Below, one piece after another: positions 22,924-31,960 of a stretch of 64,000 bases of DNA. The stretch's first letter is position 1; the number at the start of each line of letters is the position of its first letter. This DNA is from Rahnella aquatilis CIP 78.65 = ATCC 33071 (GTDB lineage: Bacteria; Pseudomonadota; Gammaproteobacteria; Enterobacterales; Enterobacteriaceae). A program made the position numbers and the translations under genes. The stretch lies in contig NC_016818.1 of assembly GCF_000241955.1 (NCBI RefSeq), positions 992,001 to 1,056,000 on the forward strand, in the 5' to 3' direction. The notes beneath the pieces were generated by a model. It made no database searches, was not told where the DNA came from, and saw only the letters and a program-made list of their open reading frames with translations.

Positions 22924-23525
22924 AAGCCTTTCTGTTATTTGTACTGACGGTTTTCAGCGTAACGGCAAACGCTGTGACTCTGGAAGAATTACAACAGCGC
23001 TTCAGTCAGGTGCCGGTACTCCGTGCTGAGTTTGCGCAGCAAAGAACCATCAGCGGGATGACGCAACCGCTCAACTCCAGCGGGAATCTGCTGATAGCCC
23101 GGCAACAGGGGCTGTGGTGGCAGCAGGAAAAACCGTTCAGCCTGACATTATTACTGACCGAAAACCGCATGGTGCAAATCATGGCGGGGCAGCCGCCGCA
23201 GGTGGTCACCGCGGAGACGAATCCGCAAATGTTCCAGTTCAACTCCCTGCTCAGCGCGCTGTTCCACGCAGACCGCAAGGTGCTGGAAGAGAACTTCTCG
23301 CTGGATTTTACCGATCTGGGGAAAGGCGCCTGGAAGCTCGTCCTGACACCAAAGGTCTCGCCGCTGAACCGTCTGTTCCGCAGCATTACGCTTAATGGCG
23401 AAACCTTCCTGAACAATATCGATATTAATGACATGCAGGGCGACGCCACGCATATTCGTTTCTTCAATCAGAAGACGACGCCCGCGACGCTGACTGACGC
23501 AGAGAAACGCCATTTTGCATCCTGA
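22920..23525 (+). CDS. apeL: LolA-like outer-membrane lipid carrier (ApeL-type)
   Basis: The 201-residue protein begins with a signal peptide (MKAFLLFVLTVFSVTANA) and has a LolA-like beta-barrel layout (LRAEFAQQRTISGMTQPL segment). In APE clusters it is thought to carry the hydrophobic product across the periplasm. The start is GTG at 22920, overlapping the thioesterase stop by four bases. Confidence 0.83.
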   Translation: MKAFLLFVLTVFSVTANAVTLEELQQRFSQVPVLRAEFAQQRTISGMTQPLNSSGNLLIARQQGLWWQQEKPFSLTLLLTENRMVQIMAGQPPQVVTAETNPQMFQFNSLLSALFHADRKVLEENFSLDFTDLGKGAWKLVLTPKVSPLNRLFRSITLNGETFLNNIDINDMQGDATHIRFFNQKTTPATLTDAEKRHFAS

Positions 23526-25821
23526 TCTTCACCGAAAACTGGCGCAAAGCTGGCTGCTGATTATCGCGCTGCTGGTGGCGGCATTATTCTGGTTGCTGCC
23601 ACGCAGCCAGATTAACAGCAGCGTTCTGGCACTGTTGCCGCAGCAACAGCATACGGAGGTGCCGCAGGCTTTGTCTGACGGCTTTACTCAGCGGCTGGAT
23701 CGCCAGCTGATGTGGCTGGTCAGCCCGCCGCCGGGAACGGGTATTCAGCCCGCTGCTGACTGGCTGAAGCAGTTACAGGCGCTGCCTCAACTGAGCCAGG
23801 TGCAGGGTCCGATGGACGCACAGCGTCAGCAGGAGTGGGGCAGCTTCTTCTTCAGACACCGCAATGCGTTGCTCGATGACGGCACCCGCCAGCGTCTGAC
23901 AGCAGGTGCTGAGACACAAAGTCAGTGGATCCTCGGTCAGGTGTATTCGGCGTTTGCCGGTGTCAGCGGCAAAGAACTGGCGAATGATCCGTTATTGCTG
24001 GTTCGTGCTTCGCAAATGGCGCAACAGCAGAGCAGCGGGGGTATGACGCTGGATCAGGGCTGGCTGATGGCCCGTGATAAAAATGGTCGCAACTGGTACA
24101 TGGTGCATGGCGAGCTGAAAGCGTCATCCTATGACATCACATCGGCTAAACAAACCGTAGCGGCTCTTGGTGCGGTGAAAGACGCTTTTGAGACGCGCTG
24201 GCCGGGCGCAAAAGTGCTTGAGCGCGGCACGATTTTCTACAGCAATTACGCCAGCCAGCAGGCTGAGCATGATCTTTCTACGATTGGTGCAGCGTCAGTA
24301 ACTGGCGTGTTTGTGCTGATCTTACTGATGTTCCGTTCTGTCCTGCCGATGTTGCTCAGCTTACTTTCAATCGCCATCGGCGCGCTGTCAGGTGCGGTGT
24401 TTACCCTGTGGATATTTGGTGAAATCCACGTAATGACACTGGTGCTGAGCACCAGCATTGTCGGCATTTCTGCCGACTACACGCTTTACTTCCTGACTGA
24501 ACGCCGGGTACATGGCGATTCCAGCACACCGCTGCAAAGCCTGAAGAAACTGTTCCCTGCATTATCCATGGCGCTGCTGACGACAGTGGTGGCCTATCTG
24601 ATGCTGCTGATCGCACCCTTCCCCGGCCTGCAACAACTGGCTGTGTTTGCCGCCGCCGGGCTGAGCGCGGCCTGTATCACCGTGATGTGCTGGTACCCGT
24701 ATTTGTCTAAAAATCTGCCGGCAGGCCCTGCACCAGGGCTTGCGCTGATCATGCGCTGGTTACTGGCCTGGCGCAGTCACAAAGCTATACGCATTGGCCT
24801 GCCGTTACTGATTTTTGTGCTGGTGGGGGCAGGAATATCGCGGCTGAAAATCAATGATGATATTGCGGATCTGCAATCTCTTCCGGCCGGTTTACAGCAG
24901 CAGGAACAGCAAATTGCCGCGCTGACCGGGCAGACGAACGATCAGAAATGGCTGGTGGTCTACGGCGATAGCGCCGAGCAGACATTGCAACGTCTTGAAG
25001 CCTGGCGGCCCGCGCTGTCACAGGCCAAAGAAAAGGGCGTGATTGACGGTTTCCGGGCGATAAACCTGCCTTCGCAGGCACAGCAGCAACGCGATTTATC
25101 CCTGCTCCGTCAGCGCGCGCCGCAAATCATTGCGCAGTTGCAGCAGGCGGGGATCACAGTGGCAAAGCCGGATCTCAGTGCGCAGACAGTTGATGTGCCG
25201 CAGTGGCTCAGCAGCGTGGTCAGCGAAGGCTGGCGTTTGTTATGGTTGTCCCTGCCGGACGGGCGCAGCGCCGCACTGATCCCGGTGAACGGTGTTCATG
25301 ACAGCGCAGCCATGGCGGCGCTGGCTGCGTCCACGCCGGGAACCGGCTGGATCGATCGCAAAACTGAATTCAGCAGTCTGTTCTCACAATATCGCGTTTA
25401 TCTGACCTGGCTTCTGGCGCTGGCCGTTGCGGTCATTGCGGTCATTTATCTCTGGCGTTTTCGCCTGCCGCACGGGCTTGTTTGTCTGGTTCCGACCATG
25501 CTTTCCCTCGGGATGGGCGTCGCGGCGCTGGGTTTCAGTGGCCATAATCTTAATTTATTCTCCCTGCTGGCGCTGATTCTGGTGCTGGGGATTGGTATCA
25601 ATTACACCCTGTTTTTCACCAATCCGCGCGGCACGCCAACGACGTCTATGTTTGCCATTTTTATGGCCGCAGTTACCACGTTACTGACGTTCGGAATGCT
25701 GGTGTTCAGTTCAACGCAAGCCATCAGCAGTTTTGGCATCGTACTAAGCTTTGGCATATTAACGGCATTCCTCTTGTCACCCCTGACCCTGCCGGCTAAA
25801 AAACGAGGACGTAAAAAATGA
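23515..25821 (+). CDS. apeM: MMPL/RND-family exporter (ApeM-type)
   Basis: The 768-residue protein has one N-terminal membrane helix and two repeats of a periplasmic loop plus five to six helices (helix blocks at about 245-400 and 625-765), the MMPL exporter plan. It probably moves the polyene glycolipid or acid from the inner membrane to the LolA-like carrier. The apparent start is TTG at 23515, within the end of the preceding gene (11-base overlap); no better upstream start was found in frame. Confidence 0.84.
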   Translation: MHPDLHRKLAQSWLLIIALLVAALFWLLPRSQINSSVLALLPQQQHTEVPQALSDGFTQRLDRQLMWLVSPPPGTGIQPAADWLKQLQALPQLSQVQGPMDAQRQQEWGSFFFRHRNALLDDGTRQRLTAGAETQSQWILGQVYSAFAGVSGKELANDPLLLVRASQMAQQQSSGGMTLDQGWLMARDKNGRNWYMVHGELKASSYDITSAKQTVAALGAVKDAFETRWPGAKVLERGTIFYSNYASQQAEHDLSTIGAASVTGVFVLILLMFRSVLPMLLSLLSIAIGALSGAVFTLWIFGEIHVMTLVLSTSIVGISADYTLYFLTERRVHGDSSTPLQSLKKLFPALSMALLTTVVAYLMLLIAPFPGLQQLAVFAAAGLSAACITVMCWYPYLSKNLPAGPAPGLALIMRWLLAWRSHKAIRIGLPLLIFVLVGAGISRLKINDDIADLQSLPAGLQQQEQQIAALTGQTNDQKWLVVYGDSAEQTLQRLEAWRPALSQAKEKGVIDGFRAINLPSQAQQQRDLSLLRQRAPQIIAQLQQAGITVAKPDLSAQTVDVPQWLSSVVSEGWRLLWLSLPDGRSAALIPVNGVHDSAAMAALAASTPGTGWIDRKTEFSSLFSQYRVYLTWLLALAVAVIAVIYLWRFRLPHGLVCLVPTMLSLGMGVAALGFSGHNLNLFSLLALILVLGIGINYTLFFTNPRGTPTTSMFAIFMAAVTTLLTFGMLVFSSTQAISSFGIVLSFGILTAFLLSPLTLPAKKRGRKK

Positions 25822-26393
25822 CCCGGTTTACGCTGCCTGCGCTGGCACTTATGATTTTTATGCTGGGCGGATGTGCGACAAATCCCCCTTCAGATATGCA
25901 GCCGCAAGCCTGGCTGAAACGCGGCGTGCAGGTGAAATTACCCGCGCCCACCCTGGATAAACCCGTCAGTCAGCAGCAGTTGCTGACGGCCACGGTGAAC
26001 GGTAAACAACAGTCGTTGCTGGTGCTGCTCAATGCTGACGGAAAGTCGTTGCAGCTTGCCGGGCTTTCCCCGCTGGGGATCCGCCTGTTCAAAGTGGTCT
26101 ACGATCAAACGGGGATCCACACCGAACAGGCCATGAAGATCGAAGGTTTACCTCCAGCAAATCAGGTTCTGGCCGATATTATGTTGAGCTACTGGCCAGC
26201 GCAGAGCTGGCAACCCCTGTTGCCGCCGGGCTGGAAACTTGACGATCAGTCGCTGCGTCGCACGTTACTGGATAACGAAGGCAATACGATCACCCGCATT
26301 GACTACCTGCCACAGGGCAGCGGACGTCAGCCGGTGTCGATCACACAGATGGCGTTTCACTACCAGATAACTATCCGGAATGTGGGTGACTAA
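25818..26393 (+). CDS. apeN: DUF3261 lipoprotein (ApeN-type)
   Basis: The 191-residue protein has a lipoprotein signal with lipobox LGGC (Cys20) followed by Ala, so sorting to the outer membrane is expected. The rest fits DUF3261, found next to MMPL exporters in APE clusters. With the LolA-like protein it resembles a LolA/LolB pair, so it may be the outer-membrane acceptor. It starts in an ATGA overlap. Confidence 0.8.
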   Translation: MTRFTLPALALMIFMLGGCATNPPSDMQPQAWLKRGVQVKLPAPTLDKPVSQQQLLTATVNGKQQSLLVLLNADGKSLQLAGLSPLGIRLFKVVYDQTGIHTEQAMKIEGLPPANQVLADIMLSYWPAQSWQPLLPPGWKLDDQSLRRTLLDNEGNTITRIDYLPQGSGRQPVSITQMAFHYQITIRNVGD

Positions 26394-26394
26394 C

Positions 26395-27567
26395 ATGATT
26401 TATTTTTCGGCCGTGGGCATGGTTAACGCGCTGGGAAACAGCAATGTGCAAATCGCTGCCAGCCTGAAATCAGGTATTGCGCCGGGAATGTCGTTGCAAA
26501 AAGGATGGCTGACGGAAGAACGACCGGTCTGGCTCGGCGCGGTGACCGGCGAACTGCCCGCGATCTCCGACTCTCTGTTAGCGCATCGCAGCCGTAACAA
26601 CCAGTTGTTGCTGGCTGCGCTGGCGCAGATTGAACCGCAGGTTCACAAGGCGATAAGCCGGTATGGTAAAGATCGTGTCGCCGTCATTATGGGTACCAGT
26701 ACGTCGGGCATTGCCGAAGGCGAAGACGCGGTGCGTCATCTTCATCAGCATGGGCAATTCCCGCCGGGCTATGATTACCAGCAACAGGAACTGGGTGATC
26801 CTTCAGAGTTTATGGCGGAACTGCTGGATCTCTGCGGTCCGGCTTACACCTTATCTACAGCCTGCTCATCCAGCGCGAGAGCGATTATCAGCGGGAAGCG
26901 CCTGATCGACGCCGGGCTGGCAGACGCCGCGCTGGTTGGCGGGGCTGACAGCCTGTGCCGGATGCCGGTGAATGGTTTTAACAGCCTGGAATCTTTCTCC
27001 CGCGGGCGCTGCACGCCGTTCGGGCAACATCGTGATGGCATCAATATCGGTGAAGCCTCGGCGCTGATCCTGCTGACCCGCGAGCCCGCCGACGTCGCGC
27101 TACTGGGCACGGGCGAATCGTCCGATGCGTGGCATATGTCTGCACCGCATCCGCAAGGTCTCGGCGCGGAACGGGCAATCTGCATGGCATTGGAGCAGGC
27201 CGGGCTGAGTGCAGCAGACGTCGGTTACATCAACGCACACGGTACCGCCACACCGCTCAATGATCAGGCAGAAGCCGCCGTCATACACCGGTTATTTGGC
27301 AACCAGACGCCGTGCAGTTCAACCAAGCATCTCACCGGCCATACGCTGGGTGCGGCTGGCGCGACAGAAGCAGCACTGAGCTGGCTGATCCTGACGCAAA
27401 ATCTTAACCTGCCGCCACAGGATTTCAGCGTGATACCCCGTGATACCCACCTGCCTGATATCCGGCTGGTGAAAAAAAATGAAACGCTGGCGAAGCCCGT
27501 TATTCTTTCCAACTCGTTTGCCTTTGGCGGTAATAACGCCTGCATTGTGATCGGGAGGCCGTCATGA
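26395..27567 (+). CDS. apeO: beta-ketoacyl-ACP synthase, chain-extending (ApeO-type)
   Basis: The 390-residue thiolase-fold enzyme has the nucleophile Cys157 (TLSTACSSSA) and two catalytic histidines, His282 (INAHGTAT) and His316 (KHLTGHTLGA). It should extend the polyene with malonyl-ACP, with the Cys-less partner at 16405-17130 as chain-length factor. ATG 26395 lies just after the lipoprotein stop; five extra upstream codons are possible but unlikely. Confidence 0.88.
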   Translation: MIYFSAVGMVNALGNSNVQIAASLKSGIAPGMSLQKGWLTEERPVWLGAVTGELPAISDSLLAHRSRNNQLLLAALAQIEPQVHKAISRYGKDRVAVIMGTSTSGIAEGEDAVRHLHQHGQFPPGYDYQQQELGDPSEFMAELLDLCGPAYTLSTACSSSARAIISGKRLIDAGLADAALVGGADSLCRMPVNGFNSLESFSRGRCTPFGQHRDGINIGEASALILLTREPADVALLGTGESSDAWHMSAPHPQGLGAERAICMALEQAGLSAADVGYINAHGTATPLNDQAEAAVIHRLFGNQTPCSSTKHLTGHTLGAAGATEAALSWLILTQNLNLPPQDFSVIPRDTHLPDIRLVKKNETLAKPVILSNSFAFGGNNACIVIGRPS

Positions 27568-28043
27568 GTATGCTCAGCGCGGACCATTATCTGCCGCATG
27601 AATCACCGATGGTTTTACTGGATAAGGTACTGAGCGTCACAGAAGAGACTGCGCTGTGCAGCGTGGTGGTGTCCGAAAATGGCGTGCTGGCACCGTTCCT
27701 CAATGCCCGTGGCGCATTGCCGGCGTGGTATGCCCTTGAGCTTATCGCGCAAACGGTCGGCGTCTGGAGCGGCTGGCACGGTGCGCAAAGTGGCGAACCG
27801 CCTCAGGTGGGCATGTTGCTGGGCGGCAGGGCTCTGAAATGCAGCGTGCCGGAATTTGCGGCAGGCAGTGAATTATTCATCAGCGTCTCAATGGTGCTGC
27901 GCGATGAAAAACTCGCCAGCTTCGAAGGCGTGATCTGCATTAAACAAGAAAAAGACAACCTGCAGGTTGCAAAAGGACGGCTGAATACATACCAGCCAGA
28001 CAAGGATGAACTTATTAAGTTAACTCAGGGGAAACAGGAATGA
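27564..28043 (+). CDS. apeP: aryl polyene dehydratase subunit (FabA-like hotdog, ApeP-type)
   Basis: This 159-residue hotdog protein begins with the YLPHESPMVLLDKV segment typical of APE dehydratases, where the His in PHxxP is the presumed base. It probably acts as a heterodimer with the small dehydratase at 20422-20766 to make the trans double bonds. It is joined to both neighbours by ATGA-type overlaps. Confidence 0.85.
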   Translation: MSMLSADHYLPHESPMVLLDKVLSVTEETALCSVVVSENGVLAPFLNARGALPAWYALELIAQTVGVWSGWHGAQSGEPPQVGMLLGGRALKCSVPEFAAGSELFISVSMVLRDEKLASFEGVICIKQEKDNLQVAKGRLNTYQPDKDELIKLTQGKQE

Positions 28044-28771
28044 TGCGTTCGGTATTAGTGACCGGTGCCAGCAAAGGGATCGGCAAAGCCATCGCGAGTC
28101 AGTTAGCTGACGATGGTTTTTTGGTTGTAATTCATTACCACAGCGATCAAGCAGGGGCAGAAAGTACCCTGCAAAAGATAACTGACAACGGCGGCAGCGG
28201 ACGAATTGTGCAGTTTGATATCAGCAACCGCCAGCAGTGCCGCGACGTTATTGAAGCCGATATTGAGGCGCACGGCGCCTACTACGGTGTGATCAATAAT
28301 GCCGGGATTGCCCGCGACGCGGCGTTTCCGGCACTGACCGACGAAGACTGGGACGGCGTGATCCACACCAATCTCGACAGTTTCTACAATGTTTTACAGC
28401 CCTGCGTGATGCCAATGATTGGGCTGCGTCAGGGCGGCCGTATCATCGCGCTTTCCTCGGTTTCCGGTATTACGGGCAACCGCGGGCAGGTCAACTACAG
28501 CGCGGCGAAAGCCGGAATTATCGGTGCCTGCAAAGCGCTGTCGGTGGAACTGGCAAAACGCAAAATCACCGTTAACTGCATTGCGCCGGGGTTGATCGAC
28601 ACCGGTATGCCCGACATGGAAACACCAGCGCTCGACGCCGCAATGAGCATGATCCCGCTCAAACGTATGGGGCGGGCGGAAGAAGTCGCCGGACTGGCAA
28701 GCTACCTGATGTCAGATATCGCCGGTTATGTGACCCGTCAGGTGATCTCCATCAACGGAGGCATGGTATGA
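28040..28771 (+). CDS. apeQ: 3-ketoacyl-ACP reductase (FabG-like, ApeQ-type)
   Basis: A 243-residue short-chain dehydrogenase with the NADPH-binding TGASKGIG (residues 8-15), NNAG (86-89) and the catalytic Ser140, Tyr153, Lys157 set (YSAAK). It reduces the beta-keto group in each extension cycle. It overlaps the upstream dehydratase and downstream ketosynthase by four bases each. Confidence 0.9.
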   Translation: MMRSVLVTGASKGIGKAIASQLADDGFLVVIHYHSDQAGAESTLQKITDNGGSGRIVQFDISNRQQCRDVIEADIEAHGAYYGVINNAGIARDAAFPALTDEDWDGVIHTNLDSFYNVLQPCVMPMIGLRQGGRIIALSSVSGITGNRGQVNYSAAKAGIIGACKALSVELAKRKITVNCIAPGLIDTGMPDMETPALDAAMSMIPLKRMGRAEEVAGLASYLMSDIAGYVTRQVISINGGMV

Positions 28772-29997
28772 CCCGGCGCGTAGTGATTACCGGCATGAAA
28801 GGCATAACGGCGTTCGGGAACCATTGGAACGAGATTTCCGCCCGCCTGCAGCAGGGTAAAAACGCCGTCCGTCACATGGACGAATGGCTGATTTATCAGG
28901 GGCTGAACACGCATCTGGGCGCGCCGGTGGATGATTTTGTTATCCCGGCGCATTACACCCGCAAGCGCATCCGCTCGATGGGCCGCGTTTCCCTGCTGTC
29001 AACCCGTGCGGTTGAGCTGGCGCTGGAGCAGGCCGGTTTACTGGAAGATCCGGTGCTTACTGACGGCGAAACCGGTATTGCCTTCGGGTCATCCACCGGC
29101 AGCACCGGTCCGGTCAGTGAATTCGCGACCATGCTGACGGAAAAGCACACCAACAACATTACCGGTACGACTTACGTGCAGATGATGCCGCACACCACGG
29201 CGGTGAATGCAGGTCTGTTCTTCGGCCTGAAAGGGCGGGTGATCCCCACCTCCAGCGCCTGCACGTCGGGCAGCCAGGCGATCGGTTATGCCTATGAAGC
29301 CATCAAACACGGTTATCAGACGCTGATGGTGGCAGGCGGCGCGGAAGAACTTTGCCCGTCAGAAGCAGCCGTGTTTGACACGCTGTTCGCCACCAGCCAG
29401 CAAAATGAACACCCCGAACTGTCGCCGCGTCCGTTTGATACGCAGCGCGACGGACTGGTGATCGGCGAAGGTGCCGGGGCGCTGATCCTCGAGTCACTGG
29501 AACATGCGCAGGCGCGCGGCGCGAAAATTTATGCTGAGATCGTGGGGTTTGCCACCAACTGTGACGCGGCCCATATCACCCAGCCACAGCAATCGACGAT
29601 GCAGATTTGCATTGAAAAATCGCTGAGCAATGCCGGTATTCCTGCTTCCGAAATCGGCTATATCAGTGCGCATGGTACGGCCACCGACCGCGGTGATATT
29701 GCGGAAAGCCATGCAACCGCTGCGGTGTTTGGCAATCAGACGCCAATCTCGTCGCTGAAAAGCTACTTTGGCCATACGCTCGGTGCCTGCGGCGCGCTGG
29801 AAGCGTGGATGTCGCTCGAAATGATGCGCGAAGACCGGTTCGTGCCGACCATCAATCTGACGCAACCGGATCCGCTGTGCGGCGAACTTGACTATGTGAT
29901 GGGCGAATCGCGTCATATTCAGACTGAATTTATTCAGTCGAATAACTTTGCATTCGGCGGTATTAATACCTCTTTAGTTTTCCGCCGCTGGCCGTAA
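28768..29997 (+). CDS. apeR: beta-ketoacyl-ACP synthase, FabF-like (ApeR-type)
   Basis: This 409-residue ketosynthase keeps Cys165 (TSSACTSGS), His302 (ISAHGTATD) and His336 (YFGHTLGA), so it should be active by itself. In characterised APE systems the second ketosynthase acts early, on the aryl starter, while the ApeO-type enzyme extends; that division is inferred here. It ends three bases before the last gene of the cluster. Confidence 0.88.
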   Translation: MTRRVVITGMKGITAFGNHWNEISARLQQGKNAVRHMDEWLIYQGLNTHLGAPVDDFVIPAHYTRKRIRSMGRVSLLSTRAVELALEQAGLLEDPVLTDGETGIAFGSSTGSTGPVSEFATMLTEKHTNNITGTTYVQMMPHTTAVNAGLFFGLKGRVIPTSSACTSGSQAIGYAYEAIKHGYQTLMVAGGAEELCPSEAAVFDTLFATSQQNEHPELSPRPFDTQRDGLVIGEGAGALILESLEHAQARGAKIYAEIVGFATNCDAAHITQPQQSTMQICIEKSLSNAGIPASEIGYISAHGTATDRGDIAESHATAAVFGNQTPISSLKSYFGHTLGACGALEAWMSLEMMREDRFVPTINLTQPDPLCGELDYVMGESRHIQTEFIQSNNFAFGGINTSLVFRRWP

Positions 29998-29999
29998 CG

Positions 30000-30689
30000 A
30001 TGAATCGTGCACAGCTCATTACGGCGTCACTGGAGGACAGCTTTTCGTTCTCACGTTTGCCCGCAGAATGGCTAATGAAAAGTGAAGGAATGAATCCTGC
30101 CCGCCGCCAGCAATGGTGCGCGGGCAGGGCGCTTCTGGCCGAAGCGTTGTCAGTTTTCAGTGGTTGTGACAACTTACCCGCCATGCAGATTTCCTCGCAG
30201 GGAAAACCGTATTTTGCGGACGCCTCCCTGCCACACTTTTCTCTCAGCCACAGTAAACATCATTTGCAACTGCTGCTGTGTCCGGCGGGCGAAGGTGGCG
30301 GCGATGTGGAGCAAATTCGCCCGCGCCCGCGTTATCCTGACGTGGCACGCGCAGCATTCACTGATATCGAATGTCAGTGGCTGGTGGAACAGGCCGACCC
30401 GCAAACGGCGTTCTGGCAGTTGTGGTGTTTGCGTGAGGCGTGGCTGAAACAGCAGGGCGGAAGTGTATGGCAAATGGACCGGATCCGTCTCGATCCGGGC
30501 AATCACCGTTTTACCGCTGAACCTTCCGCTGACAGCCGTTTATGGTTCGCTGCGGATGGAACTGTGATGCGGGCGCTGGCGTTGCCGGCGGGAGTTTCTG
30601 ATATCGAGGAATACTTGTTTGATGCCGCATCCGGCGCACTTCTTCGTCAGACGCCGGTCGTCTGGACGCCGTTTAATGCAGCCACATGA
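30000..30689 (+). CDS. 4'-phosphopantetheinyl transferase of the aryl polyene cluster
   Basis: The 229-residue protein has the layout of the Sfp/AcpT family: HFSLSHSKHH (about residues 79-88), a metal-binding DxE (Asp102-Val-Glu104) and the helix motif usually written W-x-x-K-E-A. Here that motif is W142-C-L-R-E-A, with Arg145 in the place of the common Lys. It would convert the two cluster ACPs to holo form. It follows the last ketosynthase by two bases. No close characterised homologue is recognised. Confidence 0.82.
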   Translation: MNRAQLITASLEDSFSFSRLPAEWLMKSEGMNPARRQQWCAGRALLAEALSVFSGCDNLPAMQISSQGKPYFADASLPHFSLSHSKHHLQLLLCPAGEGGGDVEQIRPRPRYPDVARAAFTDIECQWLVEQADPQTAFWQLWCLREAWLKQQGGSVWQMDRIRLDPGNHRFTAEPSADSRLWFAADGTVMRALALPAGVSDIEEYLFDAASGALLRQTPVVWTPFNAAT

Positions 30690-30785
30690 AGCCGGGATTA
30701 CGGGGCGCCGTGAGTTTTTAGTTTTGGCGCTAAAGGTCAGAACATCGCAGTTCTTGAAAAACCGAAATTCTTTCGTTCCGGGATT

Positions 30786-31682
30786 TTACTTCTCTGTTTG
30801 CCCCAGTTTCTCACTCAGAAAATCAATAAAACACCGGATCCGCGTGCTGACGGTCTGATCGCTGTAATACACCGCGTGCAACGGCATGGCGATGCGCATG
30901 ATGTCCGGCACCAGCAGTTTCACCAGATCACCCCGCACGACATCGTCATCGGTCATAAAATCCGACAGACAGGCAATGCCGTTGCCCTGCAAACACAACC
31001 GGCGCAGTGTTTCACCGCTTCCTGAACTGATAAACGGTGTGACTGTCAGTTGCTGACCGTCGGTGCACAACAGCGGCCATTTATTCAGCGCAACCACTTC
31101 ATTAAAGCCCAGACAACGGTGTTTCAGTAAATCATCGGCGCTTTGCGGAGTTCCCCATTTTTTCAGGTAATCCGGCGAAGCCAGCACGCTGCGATAACTC
31201 AGCATCAGTTTGCGCGCCCGCAGGCTGGAATCTTCAAGCTCACCGACGCGGATCGCCACATCCACTTTATGGTCGATCAGATTGATATTGCTTTCGGACG
31301 AGAACAGTGCGAGCGACATCTTCGGGAAACGCTGCGTAAATTCCGCCACCAGCGGTGAAATGACATGCAGAATGACCGGTGTTGCCGCATCGATTCGCAA
31401 CAGCCCCTGCGGATCGTCGCGGTTCTCCAGCAAGTCATCTTCGGCAGCCGCCATTTCATGCAGGATTTTTTGTACCCGCACGAAATAGCGCTCGCCTTCA
31501 TGCGTCAGGCTGATCTGACGCGTGGTGCGGTTGAGCAGGGTGATCCCCAGTTTTTGTTCCAGACGTTTCAATGTCCGGCTGACCACTGAATTATCCTGCC
31601 CCAGTTGTTCTGCAGCACGGCTGAAACTGCCACTTTCCACCACGGTGACAAACGTAATCAACTCTTCAGAACTGGCTCGCAT
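30786..31682 (-). CDS. yafC: LysR-family regulator YafC
   Basis: The 298-residue protein has an N-terminal winged helix-turn-helix (residues 1-60, [20 protein letters not shown]) and a LysR effector domain. It closely resembles E. coli YafC along its length (for example [11 protein letters not shown] and [20 protein letters not shown]) and occupies the same place, upstream of yafD. E. coli has dkgB on its other side; here that place is taken by the aryl polyene cluster, with which yafC is convergent. Its targets are not known. Confidence 0.88.
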   Translation of the reverse strand: MRASSEELITFVTVVESGSFSRAAEQLGQDNSVVSRTLKRLEQKLGITLLNRTTRQISLTHEGERYFVRVQKILHEMAAAEDDLLENRDDPQGLLRIDAATPVILHVISPLVAEFTQRFPKMSLALFSSESNINLIDHKVDVAIRVGELEDSSLRARKLMLSYRSVLASPDYLKKWGTPQSADDLLKHRCLGFNEVVALNKWPLLCTDGQQLTVTPFISSGSGETLRRLCLQGNGIACLSDFMTDDDVVRGDLVKLLVPDIMRIAMPLHAVYYSDQTVSTRIRCFIDFLSEKLGQTEK

Positions 31683-31869
31683 TGTTGTTACTCCAGCATA
31701 AATAAATTCATACTTTGGGTATTTAAGTCATTTAAACACAAGCCGATATTTGCTGCCATCAAATCGATATTCATACGGACAATCCCCTTAGGTTCAGTGA
31801 CTGGCGGGCCGTTTTTATTTTTATGCTAGCCTGTAGATGTGATCAGGTTGTATACCAATGTAAACAGAT

Positions 31870-31897
31870 TTGGCCTGAGCGCCTGCGGGCGTATACT
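31870..31897 (+). promoter_or_regulatory. candidate yafD promoter
   Basis: TTGGCC (31870-31875) and TATACT (31892-31897) are 16 bases apart, 63 bases upstream of the yafD GTG. The rest of the 278-base yafC-yafD gap holds no gene. Confidence 0.5.
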
Positions 31898-31960
31898 GAA
31901 CCTTCGCTGTGAGAATCTCTCTCATATAGCAACGATATAACGGGTAAACAGGCGATTAGC

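Noticed and set aside
16405..30689. A duplicated fatty-acid synthesis operon
   Set aside because: The Cys-less ketosynthase partner, aryl ligase, two ACPs, glycosyl/acyltransferase fusion and LolA/MMPL/DUF3261 export genes fit the aryl polyene type and not FAS II.
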